NCBI GenBank assembly: GCA_036377075.1
Contig: DASUZB010000178.1
Location: 1 to 23,725, forward strand
Direction of reading: 5' to 3'
DNA length: 23,725 nucleotides
Source: DASUZB01 sp036377075
Lineage (GTDB): Bacteria > Actinomycetota > CALGFH01
The translations under genes were made by a program, and so were the position numbers. Positions 21,799 to 23,725 of this stretch are shown here, in pieces (position 1 is the stretch's first letter; every line of letters begins with the position of its first letter). The notes beneath the pieces are model-generated. The model saw only the letters and a program-made list of their open reading frames with translations. It had not been told where the DNA came from and ran no database searches.

Positions 21799-22914
21799 TC
21801 AGGGATGGCCGTGGGAGAACCAGTCGGACCAGCCATCGTTGGGGGCGGTCTGCCACTTGTGGTACAGCACCCCGTCGGCACCAACCACGAACAGCTCCAA
21901 GCGGCCATCGGCGGCCGCCGCGACCGCCGGGTCGCCCGCCAAGCTCACCCCCGGGGTCCCGTGGGAGAACCAGCCCGACCAGCCGTCGTTCGGCGCGGTC
22001 TGCCACTTGTGGTACAGCGGACGCTCCTTGGTCGGGTCCGCCTGGCTGCCGCCCACGGCGAACACTTCCAGCCGCCCGTCGGCAGCAGCCGCGACCGCCG
22101 GGGTCGGAAGCACGCCCTCCGCTCCGGAGATATCTCCCTGGGGGTTGCCGTGGGAGAACCAGTCGGACCAGCCGTCGTTCGGCGCGGTCTGCCACTTGTG
22201 CCACAGCATCAGGCCGACATCTATGGCGAACACCTCGAGCCGGCCGTCGGCGGCGGCAGCGACCGCCGGGGACGAGTAGAGACTCCCGTCGGGCGTAACG
22301 CCGTGGGAGAACCAGGCTGACCAGGTTTTCCCCGCGACCGTGAGCTGCCACTGGTGCAGGAGCTCTCCGCCGTCGGCGACCGCCAGCACCTCCAACCGGC
22401 CGTCGGCGCTGGAGCCCACCGCCGGCGAGGGTTCCAGGTACGGCAGTGGCAGCCCTGCGTGCACGGACCAGGTGGGTCCGGCCGGGGTCGCGGTGAGGTC
22501 GCTGTTCTCGACCAGGTCGTCCCCGCCGACCGCGAACAGGTAGTTGACGCCGCCGGCGCCCAGCACCGGCACCACCGGGCTGGCGATGGGGAGCTGCGAG
22601 CCCCCCAGCGATTCCCACGGCGACCACGGGCCGTCGGGCAGTTGCTGGATCCGCCGGTAGACGGTGCCGTTCTCGCCCACCACGAACACGCCAAGCCCGA
22701 ACAGGTCGATGAGGTTCACCCGACCCGCTGCCGGAGCGGACAGGTCCGCCAGGGCCGCCCCCGGGGTTCCCAGGTTCGTCCACCCGGACCAGCCGTTGTT
22801 GGGCTGCGTCTGCGTCAGGTGGTACAGCGCGCCGTCCCGGCCCAGGGCGAACAGCCGCAGCCCACCCGCACCGTCCGCCACCACGGCAAGGTCGTAGGAC
22901 AAGAGCGTCACCAT
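21799..22914 (-). CDS. Seven-bladed PLL/tectonin-like beta-propeller protein
   Basis: About 371 residues made almost wholly of seven repeats of about 50 residues, of the pattern DGRLEVFA...LYHKWQ...WSxWFSHG. Blades 5, 6 and 7 share the identical string KWQTAPNDGWS, while blades 1-4 are more diverged. Blade 6 has a 7-13 residue insert (GGSQADPTKERP). The repeats match the PLL (Photorhabdus lectin)/tectonin type, which bind sugars such as fucose, so a lectin role is plausible. No signal peptide or membrane helix is seen. The start ATG 22914 (next codon GTG) follows GGGAGG closely. The frame is open further upstream but without propeller sequence. A GNAT gene follows at 13 bases. Confidence 0.85.
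   Translation of the reverse strand: MVTLLSYDLAVVADGAGGLRLFALGRDGALYHLTQTQPNNGWSGWTNLGTPGAALADLSAPAAGRVNLIDLFGLGVFVVGENGTVYRRIQQLPDGPWSPWESLGGSQLPIASPVVPVLGAGGVNYLFAVGGDDLVENSDLTATPAGPTWSVHAGLPLPYLEPSPAVGSSADGRLEVLAVADGGELLHQWQLTVAGKTWSAWFSHGVTPDGSLYSSPAVAAAADGRLEVFAIDVGLMLWHKWQTAPNDGWSDWFSHGNPQGDISGAEGVLPTPAVAAAADGRLEVFAVGGSQADPTKERPLYHKWQTAPNDGWSGWFSHGTPGVSLAGDPAVAAAADGRLELFVVGADGVLYHKWQTAPNDGWSDWFSHGHP
21811..22360. repeat. Intragenic tandem repeats encoding propeller blades
   Basis: Copies of a unit beginning GTGGGAGAACCAG (+ strand) start at 21811, 21961, 22150 and 22303. The first three are nearly identical over about 58 bases (to the CTGCCACTTGTG segment and beyond). Spacing is 150, 189 and 153 bases; the long one reflects the insert in blade 6. 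Confidence 0.85.
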
Positions 22915-23213
22915 GATCCTCCCAGCCGCGCGGACGAACCCCGGCAGGCGCCCGGGCCTCGAGGCCATCATCCCAAACCGCGTCCCCGCTGCCCTACGAA
23001 GCTCGCACGCCCGGTGGCAACGCCGAAGCCCGTGAGGCCCAAGAGAGCCTGTGCCAGTCGGGGGATGTGACGTGCGGCACGCCGGCCGGGTGCCGTGCGG
23101 CACTGCTCGCCCACCTCAGCATGGCCATCCTTGGTCCAAGGAGCAAACAGGGACCGATCGTGCCGCAGCACGTAGAAGGACGCCGGCCCGATCCGACCGT
23201 GCAGGAGGTTCAG
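22915..23213. other. Divergent intergenic region with a hairpin
   Basis: No gene is supported between the propeller gene and the peptidoglycan-binding gene. An imperfect 10-bp hairpin lies at 23071-23099, with core CGGCAC/GTGCCG around a 9-base loop and GTGCGGCAC occurring twice. It could be an operator or RNA structure affecting either divergent gene. AGGAGG at 23203-23208 belongs to the next gene. Confidence 0.4.
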
Positions 23214-23693
23214 ATGCCAGAGACCGTCAAGCAGGGGTCGACCGGCGCGGCGGTCCGCGAAGCCCAGTACCTACTCGCCCGCGACCGCTACCTGGTGGCG
23301 GTCGGCATCGACGGGATCTTCGGCCCCCACACCGACACCGCCGTGCGCCAGTTCCAGCACGACGGTGGGCTCGGCGTCGACGGGATCGTCGGCCCGCAGA
23401 CCTGGGGCAAGCTGCTGGCGGACCATGCCTTTCCGCCGCCCACGCTGGCCGTGGGGTCGACCGGGTCGGTGGTGCAGCGCCTGCAGCAGTTCCTCAACGT
23501 CGCCCGCTCGGAGTTCGATCCGGGCGCGGCGGCGCTGGTGGTGGACGGCGACTACGGGCCGAAGACCAAGGCCATGGTGGCCGCCTTCCAGGGCTGGGGC
23601 GGGGTGGCCGCCGACGGCATCGTGGGGTTGCAGACCTGGGCGGTGTCGCTGCACGCCGCCGGCCAGGAACTGGCCGACCAGGTCGGCGTGTAG
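23214..23693 (+). CDS. Double peptidoglycan-binding-domain protein
   Basis: 159 residues consisting of two PG_binding_1 domains and nothing else. Domain 1 (about 5-68) is KQGSTGAAVREAQYLLA ... GIDGIFGPHTDTAVRQFQ ... VDGIVGPQTWGKLL. Domain 2 (about 79-146) is AVGSTGSVVQRLQQFL ... VDGDYGPKTKAMVAAFQ ... ADGIVGLQTW. These three-helix domains usually target cell-wall enzymes to peptidoglycan, but no catalytic domain, signal peptide or membrane helix is present. ATG 23214 has AGGAGG 5 bases upstream, which decides the start over in-frame upstream codons. It is divergent from the propeller gene. Confidence 0.9.
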   Translation: MPETVKQGSTGAAVREAQYLLARDRYLVAVGIDGIFGPHTDTAVRQFQHDGGLGVDGIVGPQTWGKLLADHAFPPPTLAVGSTGSVVQRLQQFLNVARSEFDPGAAALVVDGDYGPKTKAMVAAFQGWGGVAADGIVGLQTWAVSLHAAGQELADQVGV

Positions 23694-23725
23694 CCGCCTG
23701 GCCGCTGAGCTGGGCGGATGCTGCT
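23694..23725. other. Window end, no feature
   Basis: The last 32 bases follow the stop of the peptidoglycan-binding gene. Nothing is recognisable there. Confidence 0.5.

Noticed and set aside
21811..22360. Regularly spaced repeats resembling a CRISPR array
   Set aside because: The units are 150-189 bases apart, remain in one reading frame and encode propeller blades.

Overview
The window is very GC-rich with tightly packed, often start/stop-overlapping genes and several TANNNT -10 boxes placed only 6-7 bases from a start codon. This points to a member of the Actinomycetota or a similar high-GC lineage. The exact lineage cannot be fixed from this sequence alone.

Left edge (1-1467): an excisionase-like gene and a tyrosine integrase end 17 bases from the 3' end of a tRNA-Gly(TCC) gene on the minus strand. 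This is the usual layout of one end of an integrated element, whose body would lie to the left, outside the window. Next come a polytopic membrane protein fused to a spermidine-synthase-like domain (1597-3906) and a secreted ScyD/ScyE-type beta-propeller protein (4118-5227), followed by a strong hairpin.

Respiratory island (5371-15123): a regulatory region holds a 28-bp perfect palindrome and a second TGAC-N6-GTCA site. It precedes a cupredoxin-like lipoprotein and the genes for a haem-copper oxidase (subunits II, I, III and a small IV-like subunit). Subunit II carries an extra C-terminal plastocyanin-like blue-copper domain. Subunit I lacks the usual K-channel lysine. A Rex/Crp-type operator then precedes cydAB (cytochrome bd). 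Convergent to these is a minus-strand operon of response regulator, histidine kinase, CtaG (CuB assembly) and a 62-residue zinc-ribbon membrane protein, with all genes overlapping. The whole block looks like a low-affinity plus high-affinity terminal oxidase locus with its own assembly factor and two-component system.

Right part (15345-23725): this is a mixed accessory region. It holds a GT39-like membrane glycosyltransferase, an APH-family phosphotransferase whose Shine-Dalgarno sequence is buried in a long hairpin behind a four-codon mini-ORF, a SAM methyltransferase, a fragment of a SnoaL-like cyclase, a berberine-bridge-type FAD oxidase and a GNAT acetyltransferase. It also holds a seven-bladed PLL/tectonin-like propeller with near-identical DNA repeats and a divergent double peptidoglycan-binding-domain protein.

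The most distinctive content is the oxidase whose subunit II ends in a blue-copper domain, preceded by a possible blue-copper lipoprotein. The copper domain may take the place of the cytochrome c domain found in caa3 oxidases.
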